Shown: piece by piece, positions 8,950 through 17,676 of the stretch
Numbering within the stretch: the first letter of the stretch is position 1
Layout of the letters: every line of letters starts with the position of its first letter
DNA from: Bacteroidia bacterium
Lineage (GTDB): Bacteria > Bacteroidota > Bacteroidia > J057
NCBI GenBank assembly: GCA_041391665.1
Contig: JAWKNO010000002.1
Span: 248,001 to 312,000, forward strand
Length of the DNA stretch: 64,000 nucleotides
Direction: 5' to 3'
Made by a program: the position numbers and the translations under genes
Notes under the pieces: model-generated
Databases searched by the model: none
Seen by the model: only the letters and a program-made list of their open reading frames with translations
What the model was told of the DNA's origin: nothing

Positions 8950-9384
8950 TTATTTCCCGGTATGCCCAAATCCCCCTGTTCCCCGGTCTGTCTGAGATAA
9001 CACTTCCACCTCTTCCCAGGTTGCTGTTTCATGGCGGGCAATGACCATTTGTGCGATTCTTTCTCCTTTTTGAATGGTAAACGGTGTCTTACTAAGGTTG
9101 ACCAATATCACGTGGATCTCCCCCCTGTAGTCGGCATCGATTGTTCCTGGCGTATTTACCATGCTAAGCCCGTGTTTGACAGCAAGGCCACTCCTGGGAC
9201 GAATCTGCGCTTCATATCCCGGAGGCAGTTCAATATACAGACCCGTTGGGATCATCGCCCTCTCAAGAGAATCCAATACAACAGGGGTATCATTATTGGC
9301 ATATAGATCCATCCCAGCTGATAGAGCCGTAGCGTAAAAAGGCAGCGGATTTTCTGATCGATTAATGATTTTTATCTTAACCAT
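8950..9384 (-). CDS. dut: Deoxyuridine 5'-triphosphate nucleotidohydrolase (dUTPase)
   Basis: dUTPase hydrolyses dUTP to dUMP and pyrophosphate, keeps uracil out of DNA and supplies dUMP for thymidylate synthesis. The 144-residue length is that of the trimeric family, and all five motifs are visible: SAGMDLYA, PRSGLAVKHG, NTPGTIDADYRGE, KGERIAQMVI and the C-terminal RGTGGFGHTG. The ATG at 9384 gives the usual N-terminus (MVKIKIINRS). It overlaps the end of the pterin dehydratase gene by 8 bases, indicating co-transcription. Confidence 0.97.
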   Translation of the reverse strand: MVKIKIINRSENPLPFYATALSAGMDLYANNDTPVVLDSLERAMIPTGLYIELPPGYEAQIRPRSGLAVKHGLSMVNTPGTIDADYRGEIHVILVNLSKTPFTIQKGERIAQMVIARHETATWEEVEVLSQTDRGTGGFGHTGK

Positions 9385-9661
9385 TGGCAATTTTATTGAT
9401 GGCCCCTGCAAGCGAAATATCCAGATCCGTAAGCCCGCCTGCATCATGAGTGCTGAGTCTGATTTCCACCCGGTTATACACATTGCTCCATTCAGGATGA
9501 TGGTTGGCTTTTTCTGCGAGTAATGCTACCTGAGTCATAAACCCAAATGCTGCGATGAAATCCTGAAATTTATACTGTTTTACAATACCATCGTTGCGAA
9601 ATTCCCATCCGGGTAATGGCTCAAGCAGACGGGCCGCCTCTTGTTCATTGTAGGTTTTCAT
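9377..9661 (-). CDS. 4a-hydroxytetrahydrobiopterin dehydratase (PCD/DCoH)
   Basis: This 94-residue cytoplasmic enzyme dehydrates the 4a-carbinolamine of pterins, normally during regeneration of the cofactor of aromatic amino-acid hydroxylases. The family signature is clear: KANHHPEWSNVYNRVEIRL followed by STHDAGGLTDLDISLAGAI. It is the first gene of the minus-strand operon that continues with dut. No phenylalanine hydroxylase gene is in the window, so the pterin substrate pathway cannot be named. Some members of the family act in molybdopterin metabolism instead. Confidence 0.93.
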   Translation of the reverse strand: MKTYNEQEAARLLEPLPGWEFRNDGIVKQYKFQDFIAAFGFMTQVALLAEKANHHPEWSNVYNRVEIRLSTHDAGGLTDLDISLAGAINKIANG

Positions 9662-9776
9662 TTACCAAATATGTATTTTTAGCCGTTGAACTAATTGACA
9701 AGATAGACACTTATCAGTAACTTAACTAATAGACCTGATACTTTGATCCAATCTGTAACCCTAATTTCACTGGTGT

Positions 9777-11222
9777 ATGAAAAATTATGTTTTAATCCTT
9801 TTGTGGGTCATATCTTCTGCTTTTACTGCTTTTGGGCAGGGAGTAGTGACGATTTCCGGCAAAATCGATAATCCTGCAGGTAAAACGGTTGTTGTCTACT
9901 ACTATCCTAATCTGTTGATGGAGAGACCTGTATCTACCAAAGCGACGCTCGATGAAGAAAGTAAATTTCAGATGACCTTTCAAATTGAAAAACCCGTTTC
10001 TGCTACTTTCAGCCATGGTCGTGAGCGAACAGCCATGTTCATTCACCCCGGAGACAATATCACAGTATCACTCAATACGGAAGAATTTGATGAATCCATC
10101 AAATATAAAGGCGATGGCCCAGGTGTAGATGCATCCAACTTTCTGGCAAAATATTTCCTGAAATTTGAAGATGAAGGTGCTGAAGATGACGCACAAAATC
10201 TGGTAAAAGAAGGGTTGGAACTGGAGTATGCCGCCTGGGTAAACCGCATGTACAATAATCAGGTCAGCTTCCTTTCTGATTATGCCAAAGGCCATAAACT
10301 CTCCGAGGCATTTATGAATTTTGCTTCAGATCGAAGCCTTTACACCCGTGCCAATCGATTGATGAGTTTCCCTTCCTATTATGCTTATCTGGCGAAAAAG
10401 GATATAGCAGAAGTAAAGCTTTCCAAAAATTATTATGATTTCCTCAATGAGATCCGGGTAATGAATGACCGGGCAGTAAGCATTCCAGAATATATCAGCT
10501 TTGTGCAGAACTATATTTCATGGAAAATGGATAAGCAGTTTGCCGAAGCTGAAACTGCACCTAAACCCGAAGAGCGATTTGCGCAGGAATATCAGTTTGT
10601 CAGCTCTATTCTTCAGGGTGATTCGCGGTTGCTGATTCAGGCGTCCATGCTGAAAGACCTCTTTGAATATGGAAACCCGCTTCATGCGGAAGGTGCCTAT
10701 GCTTCCTTTATTGCAATGGACCAGAAGGGAGAGTATGCAAAGATTTTAAAACCGATTTATGAACAGGCAATGCGCCTGGCACCCGGGCAGCCAGCGCCGG
10801 ATTTTTCCTTGTTGGACATCAATGGTGCACGTGTTTCCCTGAGCGACTTCCGGGGTAAAGTAGTTTACCTCGACTTCTGGGCAAGCTGGTGTGGGCCATG
10901 CCGCAGAGAAATGCCCGCATCCAGAAGGTTATACCAGACCTTTAAAGGGCAGGATGTGGTTTTCTTGTATATTTCTATTGATGATGACGAAGCCGCATGG
11001 CGTAAAGCGGTATCTGAAGAAGAACTTCAGGGTGTACTGCTTTTCTCCCAGGGGGGGAATTCGGAAGTGGCCAACCAATATGGCGTCAAATCTATTCCCA
11101 ATTATTTTCTCATTAACCGGGATGGAACCATTGCCAATTCTAACCCCAGTCGCCCCAGTGGAGCAGAAATAGAGTCCCAGCTAAATGAGGCACTCCGGAT
11201 GCCTTACGATCAGGATCGTTGA
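9777..11222 (+). CDS. TlpA-like secreted thioredoxin-fold oxidoreductase with N-terminal DUF4369-like domain
   Basis: This 481-residue protein has a signal peptide ending near TAFGQ, so it acts in the periplasm. The N-terminal part (about 22-120) looks like the beta-rich DUF4369-type domain common in Bacteroidota thioredoxins. The middle is helical, and the C-terminal 140 residues are an AhpC/TSA-TlpA fold with the redox motif WASWCGPCRREMP and the cis-Pro strand KSIPNYFLINRDG. The likely role is reduction or quality control of extracytoplasmic thiols; no partner is visible. The divergent neighbour is the pterin dehydratase. A terminator-like hairpin follows the stop. Confidence 0.9.
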   Translation: MKNYVLILLWVISSAFTAFGQGVVTISGKIDNPAGKTVVVYYYPNLLMERPVSTKATLDEESKFQMTFQIEKPVSATFSHGRERTAMFIHPGDNITVSLNTEEFDESIKYKGDGPGVDASNFLAKYFLKFEDEGAEDDAQNLVKEGLELEYAAWVNRMYNNQVSFLSDYAKGHKLSEAFMNFASDRSLYTRANRLMSFPSYYAYLAKKDIAEVKLSKNYYDFLNEIRVMNDRAVSIPEYISFVQNYISWKMDKQFAEAETAPKPEERFAQEYQFVSSILQGDSRLLIQASMLKDLFEYGNPLHAEGAYASFIAMDQKGEYAKILKPIYEQAMRLAPGQPAPDFSLLDINGARVSLSDFRGKVVYLDFWASWCGPCRREMPASRRLYQTFKGQDVVFLYISIDDDEAAWRKAVSEEELQGVLLFSQGGNSEVANQYGVKSIPNYFLINRDGTIANSNPSRPSGAEIESQLNEALRMPYDQDR

Positions 11223-11240
11223 TTTTCATTAAAAATATTT

Positions 11241-11279
11241 TGCGACGGCTTTAACAAAAATGAAGTCGTCGCAGTTTTA
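11241..11279 (+). terminator. Putative intrinsic terminator after the TlpA-like gene
   Basis: An inverted repeat pairs TGCGACG and CTT with AAG and CGTCGCA around a loop of about 15 bases, followed by AGTTTTA. The T tract is short, so termination may be partial and some readthrough into the beta-helix gene, 22 bases further on, is possible. Confidence 0.6.
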
Positions 11280-11301
11280 CTGTATTAAGACCTAATGAAT
11301 C

Positions 11302-13512
11302 ATGACAGCGCTTCTACAGTTCTTTTGCTTTAGTCCGTTATGGAAAAGGCGGATATGGTTTGTTGTTTTGTTTTTATTACAGATTTTATCCCCGGCAATG
11401 GCTACCACTTATTATATCAGTCCATCCGGTGATGATGCAAATCCTGGTACGACACCTCTTCTGGCGTGGCAATCTATCGCCCAGGTCAATAGTCAGTCAT
11501 TTGTGCCCGGAGACAGCATCCTTTTTGAAGGTGGGCAAAACTTTGCCGGTAACCTTTCCTTTTCCGGACCGAACTGCGGTACTGCCGCCAGCCCCTTGCT
11601 GATCAGTAGTTATGGAACCGGACGCGCCACAATCCTCGCAGGTACAGACAATGGGATTGAGGTGTCTAACTGTGCCGGAATACGAATAGCTGCGTTAAAT
11701 ATCGTCGGCGATGGGCGCGCACTTAATGACAAGCATGGTATTCTGTTTTATTCTTTTCTTAACTCTGCCCAAAGGTTTGACTTTATTTCTATCGATGAAG
11801 TCGAGGTCAGTGGATTTAACCGGGGCGGAATAACGATTCTGGCTGATGTAATCTTTTCTGACTCGGGATTTAGTAATATTGAAATTACCCATGCCGTTTT
11901 GCATGACAACGGGGATTATGGGATAGGGGTTCTTGGAAAAGTGCTTACTACGGGGCATCCTCATAAAAACATCCATATCAGTCATTGTAAAGTGTACGAC
12001 AACCCGGGCCAGATCGGGAAAAATACCGCCCATACAGGCAATGGTATTGTTGTCGGGAATACAGATGGGGTAGTCATTGAATATTGCGAAGCGTATAACA
12101 ACGGCGCCGAAAATTTTTACAATGGCGGAGGCCCTGTTGGAATCTGGATATGGGATTCCCACAAAGGGGTGATACAGTTTTGTGAATCACACCACAATAA
12201 AACAGGTTCAACCAAAGACGGGGGAGGCTTTGATCTTGATGGCGGTTGTACGGAGTCCGTGATTCAATATTGTTATTCTCATGATAATGATGGGGCAGGT
12301 TTTCTTTTGGCGGAATATAACGGAGCCAGGCCACTGCGCAATAACTCTATCCGCTACAATATCAGCCAGAATGATGCGCGGAATAACGACTACGGGGGGA
12401 TTCATTTCTGGAAAGGATCGGGGATACTGTCCGATATAAAAATCTACAACAATGTCATCTATATAAGCGACGCACCCGGGATTAATCCTGCGGCTTTCCG
12501 GTCTGTTTCTGCCGGGATTGACTCCGTGCTAGTTTCAAATAATTTATTCATCACTTCTGGCAATATTGATCTGGTGGATAAATCGAGCAATTCTGCCAAT
12601 ATCGATTTCAGAGGGAATGCCTATTACTCTATGACCGGGCAATACCGGTATTCCGAAGGTGCCAACCAATACAACAATCTGGCTGCATGGCAAACCGGCA
12701 AAGGGCAGGAAATGCTCAACAGCAACGCGGTTGGTTTTGAGGGAAATCCTATGGTAAGCAACCCGGGAGGCGGAGGGACGATTGGCGACCCTACCCTGCT
12801 GTTTACTTTAAATGCCTACAACCTGATGAATACTTCTCCACTGAAAGATATGGGGTTGACGCTCAACACTGTATTTGGAGTAGATGTGGGGAATCAAGAC
12901 TTTTTTAACAATACAATTCCCGCCAACGGGCAGTTTGATGTAGGTGCGGAAGAATCTGCCGGTAGCCTGCTTCCGGTATTGTATGATCGTTTGTATGCGA
13001 CGAGACTGACCGACGAAACGGTTGTCATCGAGTGGAAAATGGCTCAGGAAACCGGGGCAGACTCCGTAACCATTGAAAGACGTAAAGAAGGAGACTTTTT
13101 ACCTGAAAAAATAATCACCCTTCCTGAAGTCCGGGGCGCACGATCCTGGCAGGATGCCAACAATTCTGCATCCCGTACCTACTACCGGCTTGTGTTTCAT
13201 TATCAGGATGGGCGTTACGAATTTTCCTCTTACCTCGAAGTGCCTGGCAGGAAAGATTTTACCTCTTCACTGGAAATATACCCTCAACCCTTTAAAGACT
13301 TGTTTTTGCTGAAAATACCCGGTAATCCGGGGGAAGAATTTCTCCTCGAAATACTGGATATGCAGGGGAAAAGGATTTGGTATATGTCTGAAAAAGCCAG
13401 CGAAAATCTGTTTGTGGAAGTCGATGCCATGAACCATCTCCCCAGCGGAGGGTATATCCTTCGTCTATTGTTCCGGGACAGATATTTTTGCAGGAAACTG
13501 TTGAAGGAGTAG
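11302..13512 (+). CDS. Secreted right-handed beta-helix protein with T9SS type A sorting domain
   Basis: This is a 736-residue extracellular protein. After a signal peptide (ILSPAMA near residue 33) comes a DUF1565-like start (YYISPSGDDANPGT) and a parallel beta-helix over about residues 60-440, with repeated rungs such as VVIEYCEAYNNGAENF and SVIQYCYSHDNDGAGF, as in polysaccharide lyases and other glycan-binding proteins. A fibronectin-like module (about 560-640) and a C-terminal sorting domain (LEIYPQPFKDLFLLKI to the end) direct it through the type IX system. Catalytic residues of a lyase cannot be assigned, so an enzyme activity is not claimed. Confidence 0.87.
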   Translation: MTALLQFFCFSPLWKRRIWFVVLFLLQILSPAMATTYYISPSGDDANPGTTPLLAWQSIAQVNSQSFVPGDSILFEGGQNFAGNLSFSGPNCGTAASPLLISSYGTGRATILAGTDNGIEVSNCAGIRIAALNIVGDGRALNDKHGILFYSFLNSAQRFDFISIDEVEVSGFNRGGITILADVIFSDSGFSNIEITHAVLHDNGDYGIGVLGKVLTTGHPHKNIHISHCKVYDNPGQIGKNTAHTGNGIVVGNTDGVVIEYCEAYNNGAENFYNGGGPVGIWIWDSHKGVIQFCESHHNKTGSTKDGGGFDLDGGCTESVIQYCYSHDNDGAGFLLAEYNGARPLRNNSIRYNISQNDARNNDYGGIHFWKGSGILSDIKIYNNVIYISDAPGINPAAFRSVSAGIDSVLVSNNLFITSGNIDLVDKSSNSANIDFRGNAYYSMTGQYRYSEGANQYNNLAAWQTGKGQEMLNSNAVGFEGNPMVSNPGGGGTIGDPTLLFTLNAYNLMNTSPLKDMGLTLNTVFGVDVGNQDFFNNTIPANGQFDVGAEESAGSLLPVLYDRLYATRLTDETVVIEWKMAQETGADSVTIERRKEGDFLPEKIITLPEVRGARSWQDANNSASRTYYRLVFHYQDGRYEFSSYLEVPGRKDFTSSLEIYPQPFKDLFLLKIPGNPGEEFLLEILDMQGKRIWYMSEKASENLFVEVDAMNHLPSGGYILRLLFRDRYFCRKLLKE

Positions 13513-13570
13513 TAATTTTTTCACATTTAATTTACATGTGAAGTGTATCTTGCCGGGAAAATTTAACCTG

Positions 13571-14434
13571 ATGCACTGGACCAATTACCATTCTCATACC
13601 CAGTACTCTGATGGCAAGTTTACTCCCGAAGATCATCTGAAAACCGCCATTGAGCTTGAAATGGTTGCGCTCGGCTTTTCCTGTCATTCTCCGCTTCCTT
13701 TTTTCCGTCCATGGAGTATGAAGCTGGAGCGAATGGAGCAGTATTGTGAAGATATTGCCCGCTTAAAAGAAAAGTATAAGGAGCAGATTGAAGTGTATCT
13801 GGGGATGGAAATGGATTTTCTTCCCGGTATTTTTGATGAAAAATCCACCTTGTTTTCCCGTGATAAGTTGGACTATATCGTTGGTTCCATTCATTTTGTC
13901 GATACTTTTTCCAATGGAGAGCCCTGGGAGATTGATGGGGAGCATGAGGTATTTCTCAAGGGATTAAGAGAAATTTTTGATAACGATTCCCAAAGAGCCA
14001 TAAAGCGTTATTTTGAAATTACCCGGGAGATGATCACCCGCCTCAAACCTGAGGTGGTCGGGCATATCGATAAAATAAAGATTCAAAGCGAAGGTGGCAG
14101 ATTGTTTGATCCTGATTCAGACTGGTATCGGGCGGAAGTTATGGCTACGCTGGAGACGCTCGCTTCGGAAGGCTTGATTCTTGAAGTCAATACCAGAGGC
14201 AGTTATAAGAAAAAATTGCAGGAAAATTATCCGGGTGCACCAATATTGAAGGCCGCATTGGAAATGAATATCCCGGTTACGATCAACTCAGATTCCCATC
14301 ATCCCAGAGAACTGATTGCCCAGTTTCCGGAGGCAGCCCGGGTACTAAGGCAGATCGGGTATGAAGAAGTCTATGTGTTGAAAAATAAAAAATGGCAACC
14401 CGTTTCTTTTAATACAGAAGGGGTTGCCTGGTAA
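13571..14434 (+). CDS. PHP-domain histidinol-phosphatase-type enzyme
   Basis: This 287-residue protein is a metal-dependent phosphatase of the PHP family, closest in layout to HisJ/HisK histidinol phosphatases, which remove phosphate from L-histidinol phosphate in histidine synthesis. Metal-binding motifs are NYHSHTQYSDG at the N-terminus, GFSCHSP, GMEMDF, GSIHFVD, VGHIDK and NSDSHHPREL. The ATG at 13571 was chosen over a GTG at 13538 because the PHP motif begins six residues later and the upstream codons have no counterpart in the family. No other histidine gene is nearby, so another phosphoester substrate is possible. Confidence 0.82.
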   Translation: MHWTNYHSHTQYSDGKFTPEDHLKTAIELEMVALGFSCHSPLPFFRPWSMKLERMEQYCEDIARLKEKYKEQIEVYLGMEMDFLPGIFDEKSTLFSRDKLDYIVGSIHFVDTFSNGEPWEIDGEHEVFLKGLREIFDNDSQRAIKRYFEITREMITRLKPEVVGHIDKIKIQSEGGRLFDPDSDWYRAEVMATLETLASEGLILEVNTRGSYKKKLQENYPGAPILKAALEMNIPVTINSDSHHPRELIAQFPEAARVLRQIGYEEVYVLKNKKWQPVSFNTEGVAW

Positions 14435-14456
14435 AATTTTATTGTACGATTCGGAA

Positions 14457-15200
14457 TCAGTTTCCTTCAGGTACCGGTTTTGGAAGAACTTCTCCGCTGA
14501 TTCTCAGCACTTTGTTGTTGCCGGGGAAGTTACCTGTAACGGTGATGGTTTTGGTTTGAACACCAACTTTTCCGGTACTGTTGAATGATACATCAATGAA
14601 TCCTTCAGCACCTGGCTGCACAGGCTCTTGTGACCATTTGGGCGTTGTACAGCCACAGCTGGCTTTAACGCGGGTAAGCTTCAGCGGTTCGGTGCCGGTG
14701 TTTTTAAATTTAAAGGTGTGGGTAACCACTGTTCCTGTTTCTACTTTCCCATAGTTGTAGGCTTCATCTTCAAACTGAAGATTCGTTTCGGCCATTTCCT
14801 TTGCCTCCTGGATATAAGTAGGTACTGCCGGTACAGGCTTTGGATCAGGGGTTGCGACAGAAGCAGGCGAAGAAGGGGCAACTTCAATAGCCGCAGGCTG
14901 TGCAGGTTTAGGTTGTGGCGTTGCCATTTCCTGTTGTGCTTTTTCAACGGGTTGAGCGATGGCGGTTTTTGCTTCTGCCTCCAGTTGTTTTGCCTGTGCC
15001 GCTTTTAAGGCATCTCGTTTACGCTGCGCATAACGAAGAATCTGTACCTGTACATCCTCAGGCAAGTCTTTCATTACTTTGCTGAGCTCTTTTTTGACAT
15101 TGGCCTTTTCAGCAGCGTCTTGTGCAAAAGCATTCATTCCACCCAAAAAAAGAGTGGAAAACATTAATACAATGAGTGCGTGAATATGAAACTGTTTCAT
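14457..15200 (-). CDS. Secreted DUF1573 protein with a long charged linker
   Basis: This 247-residue exported protein begins with a signal peptide (MKQFHIHALIVLMFSTLFLG to NAFAQ). A helical charged region follows (about 25-85), then a Pro/Ala-rich linker (about 85-140) and a C-terminal DUF1573 domain of immunoglobulin-like fold (about 145-245) with the conserved SCGCTTP and GFIDVSFNSTGK. The function of DUF1573 is unknown; it is common in secreted Bacteroidota proteins. The domain is strongly similar to that of the lipoprotein at 27360-27896, so the two are paralogues. The start at 15200 gives the signal peptide; an in-frame start at 15230 does not. Confidence 0.8.
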   Translation of the reverse strand: MKQFHIHALIVLMFSTLFLGGMNAFAQDAAEKANVKKELSKVMKDLPEDVQVQILRYAQRKRDALKAAQAKQLEAEAKTAIAQPVEKAQQEMATPQPKPAQPAAIEVAPSSPASVATPDPKPVPAVPTYIQEAKEMAETNLQFEDEAYNYGKVETGTVVTHTFKFKNTGTEPLKLTRVKASCGCTTPKWSQEPVQPGAEGFIDVSFNSTGKVGVQTKTITVTGNFPGNNKVLRISGEVLPKPVPEGN

Positions 15201-15322
15201 GATAAAATCTTTAAAATATCTCCTAAACACTGAAAATAATTAAATAAATACAACCCTAAATCAACATAGATGATGAAAGCTCGTAGATAAAACGTATAAG
15301 TAAGATAAACTGTTGTCAATTG

Positions 15323-15375
15323 TCAATTCAATTGATTTACATTTGTTGCTTGAATAGAGAATTGTATTATATTTC
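15323..15375 (+). promoter_or_regulatory. Possible copA operator and promoter
   Basis: A perfect 13-base palindrome TCAATTCAATTGA (15323-15335) overlaps a short direct repeat of TGTCAATT. Further on, TTTG at 15342 and TATATTTC at 15368-15375 resemble the Bacteroidota -33 and -7 boxes (spacing 22, one mismatch). It sits just upstream of the copper ATPase gene, where a metal-responsive operator would be expected; the regulator is unknown. Confidence 0.35.
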
Positions 15376-15407
15376 CCATGCTTTTCATTGGGAAGAAAGG
15401 TTAAGTC

Positions 15408-17498
15408 ATGAAACAAGTTGAACTGGCGGTAAAGGGAATGACATGTACCAATTGTGCGCTGGGTATTACCAAATATCTGGAGAAAGAAGGTATGGATGCT
15501 GTGATGGTTGACTTTGCCGGAGAATCCGTCCTGTTTGAAACCAATGAGGAGGAAAAGATCGCTTCTGTTATCGACGGAATTGAGCGGATGGGGTATAAAG
15601 TCATGGGAGAAGATGCTGTCGAAAAACAGGGACTTTCGGATATAGAAAAATATTTCCTGTTTGGGCTGTTTTTTACGATTCCGCTTCTTCTGCATATGTT
15701 TTTGTCCTGGGAGCCCTTACACAATCCCTGGATACAACTTGTGCTTGCGACGCCTGTATTTTTGTTGGGAATGTATCATTTTGGCAGCAGTGCAATGAAG
15801 TCTTTGCGATCTGGGGTTCCCAACATGGATGTGCTGATTGCTATGGGGGCCGCAGCGGCTTATTTTTATAGCTTATACGGTACCGTAATGAACCTTGGGC
15901 ACGACTTTCTTTTTTATGAGACAGCTGCCAGTATTATTACTATCGTATTTTTGGGAAATGTGATGGAACATCGTGCCGTAAAAAAAACTACCTCTGCGAT
16001 CGAAGCACTAACCCGGCTTCAGCCAGAACACGCACGGAAAATTGTCTTTGATAAAGGGCAGGAGGTCATGCTCATGGTTCCTGCCGGTTCCATACGTCCC
16101 GGCGACCAGTTGGCGATCCATACCGGCGACCAAATCCCCGTAGATGGCGAAATTCTCGCAGGTACAGGAGAAACAGATGAATCCATGCTTACAGGGGAAA
16201 GTTTACCGGTATTTAAGTCCCCGGGTGATCATGTGATGTCTGGTTCTATTCTGGTATCGGGTCCTGTACGAATGGCAGCCACAGAAGTCGGCCCCAAAAC
16301 GGTGCTCAACCGTATGATTGACCTGGTCAGAAAGGCACAGGCCGAAAAACCTGAAATACAGCAACTGGCTGATAAGATCAGCGCAATTTTCGTTCCTGTA
16401 GTACTGAGTATTTCTGCGCTGACATTTATCCTGTCATTTTGGGTGTTTGGGGTTTCTCTTCATGCATCAGTCATTCATAGTGTAGCGGTACTGGTGATTG
16501 CTTGTCCCTGTGCGATGGGGCTGGCTACCCCTACGGCTGTGATTGTCGGCGTGGGGCGGGCTTCAAGAAAAGGTATATTGGTCAGAGGGGGGAAAACACT
16601 TGCTGCCTTTCATGAATCAGAAAGAATCGTGTTTGACAAAACCGGTACACTTACTACCGGTGCATTTACCCTCGAAAAACTTACCTGCCCGGAGGAAAAC
16701 CGGGAAAGGGTAGAGCAAATTATTATGGGTATAGAACGCAATTCTACCCACCCGGTAGCAAGGTCTCTGGTAAAATCTCTGGCTGGGGTAAAACCCTTAT
16801 TTATGAGAAACGTCGCAGAGCAGAAAGGTCTTGGGATGACAGCAGAAGATAGAAATGGTAACCAATATCAACTGGGATCTTTCCGGATAGCTACAGGTCT
16901 GACAACGGATCTGAGCCACGATTTATACCTGATTGAAAACGGCAACCTGCTGGCCTCCATAGACCTTGCTGATGAAATTCGACCGGAAGCAGCAGAAATG
17001 GTTCGGTTTCTTCATAGTAAAAATGTCGAAACAATCATGGTTAGTGGAGATAAAATAGAAAAATGCCGTCTGGTAGGGGCGGCGTTGGGAATTGAAAATA
17101 TATATGGCGAACAACTTCCTGATGAAAAATTGGCATTGATTGAAAAATTTTCCAACGAAAAACCTACAGTTATGGTAGGAGATGGTATAAATGATGCACC
17201 TGCTTTGGCAAGGGCTACCGTCGGTGTTTCGTTGGGAAAAGCAACTGCAGCGGCAATCCAATCTGCTCAGATTGTATTGCTGGGCGATCATTTGTCCCTG
17301 ATAGAAGAACTTTACCGGACGAGCGAACTCACCGTAAGAACGATCCGGCAAAATCTTTTTTGGGCTTTTTTGTACAATGTGCTGGCTATTCCGCTGGCTG
17401 CGACAGGTTTTCTTAGTCCTATAATTGGTGCGTTTACCATGGCAATGTCAGATGTGGTTGTAATTGGGAATTCTCTGAGATTGCGTGTGCGATCCTAG
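15408..17498 (+). CDS. copA: Copper-type heavy-metal translocating P-type ATPase
   Basis: This 696-residue inner-membrane P1B-type ATPase exports Cu(I) or a related ion from the cytoplasm using ATP. It has one N-terminal metal-binding HMA domain (GMTCTNCALGI, about residues 10-20) and about eight membrane helices. The remaining motifs are TGES at 262-265, the ion-selective CPC at 366-368, the phosphorylated Asp410 in DKTGT, the HP motif in NSTHPVARSL and GDGIND from residue 591. CPC with a single HMA domain fits Cu+ (P1B-1). No copper chaperone or sensor gene is adjacent. A structured, terminator-like element starts 13 bases after the stop. Confidence 0.93.
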   Translation: MKQVELAVKGMTCTNCALGITKYLEKEGMDAVMVDFAGESVLFETNEEEKIASVIDGIERMGYKVMGEDAVEKQGLSDIEKYFLFGLFFTIPLLLHMFLSWEPLHNPWIQLVLATPVFLLGMYHFGSSAMKSLRSGVPNMDVLIAMGAAAAYFYSLYGTVMNLGHDFLFYETAASIITIVFLGNVMEHRAVKKTTSAIEALTRLQPEHARKIVFDKGQEVMLMVPAGSIRPGDQLAIHTGDQIPVDGEILAGTGETDESMLTGESLPVFKSPGDHVMSGSILVSGPVRMAATEVGPKTVLNRMIDLVRKAQAEKPEIQQLADKISAIFVPVVLSISALTFILSFWVFGVSLHASVIHSVAVLVIACPCAMGLATPTAVIVGVGRASRKGILVRGGKTLAAFHESERIVFDKTGTLTTGAFTLEKLTCPEENRERVEQIIMGIERNSTHPVARSLVKSLAGVKPLFMRNVAEQKGLGMTAEDRNGNQYQLGSFRIATGLTTDLSHDLYLIENGNLLASIDLADEIRPEAAEMVRFLHSKNVETIMVSGDKIEKCRLVGAALGIENIYGEQLPDEKLALIEKFSNEKPTVMVGDGINDAPALARATVGVSLGKATAAAIQSAQIVLLGDHLSLIEELYRTSELTVRTIRQNLFWAFLYNVLAIPLAATGFLSPIIGAFTMAMSDVVVIGNSLRLRVRS

Positions 17499-17511
17499 CT
17501 TTCAATAGGTG

Positions 17512-17622
17512 AAATCCCTGCAAATGCGGAAGTTTGACCCGGGTTGGTCTGACTTTCGACCTGGTCCCAATACCTTTCATATTCGCCCTCTTCCGCGTAA
17601 ATGTGGAAGCGGGATTTTTTTT
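17512..17622 (+). promoter_or_regulatory. Attenuator-like structured RNA with terminator between copA and the SET gene
   Basis: Two folds compete. In one, AAATCCC (17512-17518) pairs with GGGATTT (17611-17617) and GCGGAAG (17526-17532) pairs with CTTCCGC (17590-17596), enclosing a hairpin (GGG..GGTC with GACC..CCC, 17541-17568). In the other, CTTCCGC pairs locally with GTGGAAG (17603-17609) and is followed by CGGGA and eight T residues, an intrinsic terminator. The sharing of CTTCCGC between the folds is the layout of an attenuator. It may simply end copA, or it may control readthrough into the SET gene 55 bases downstream. No known riboswitch class was recognised. Confidence 0.5.
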
Positions 17623-17676
17623 GTCTACTAAATCTAACTCAATAAAATCAATTAACTTTCAAAGTATCTTAAGATT

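Noticed and set aside
9661..9776. AACTAAT direct repeats between the pterin dehydratase and TlpA genes as operators
   Set aside because: The repeats are short and imperfect, lack the TTAGT partner half-site and could arise by chance.
13520..13542. Hairpin TTCACAT...ATGTGAA between the beta-helix and PHP genes as a terminator
   Set aside because: There is no T tract on either strand and the stem is AT-rich.
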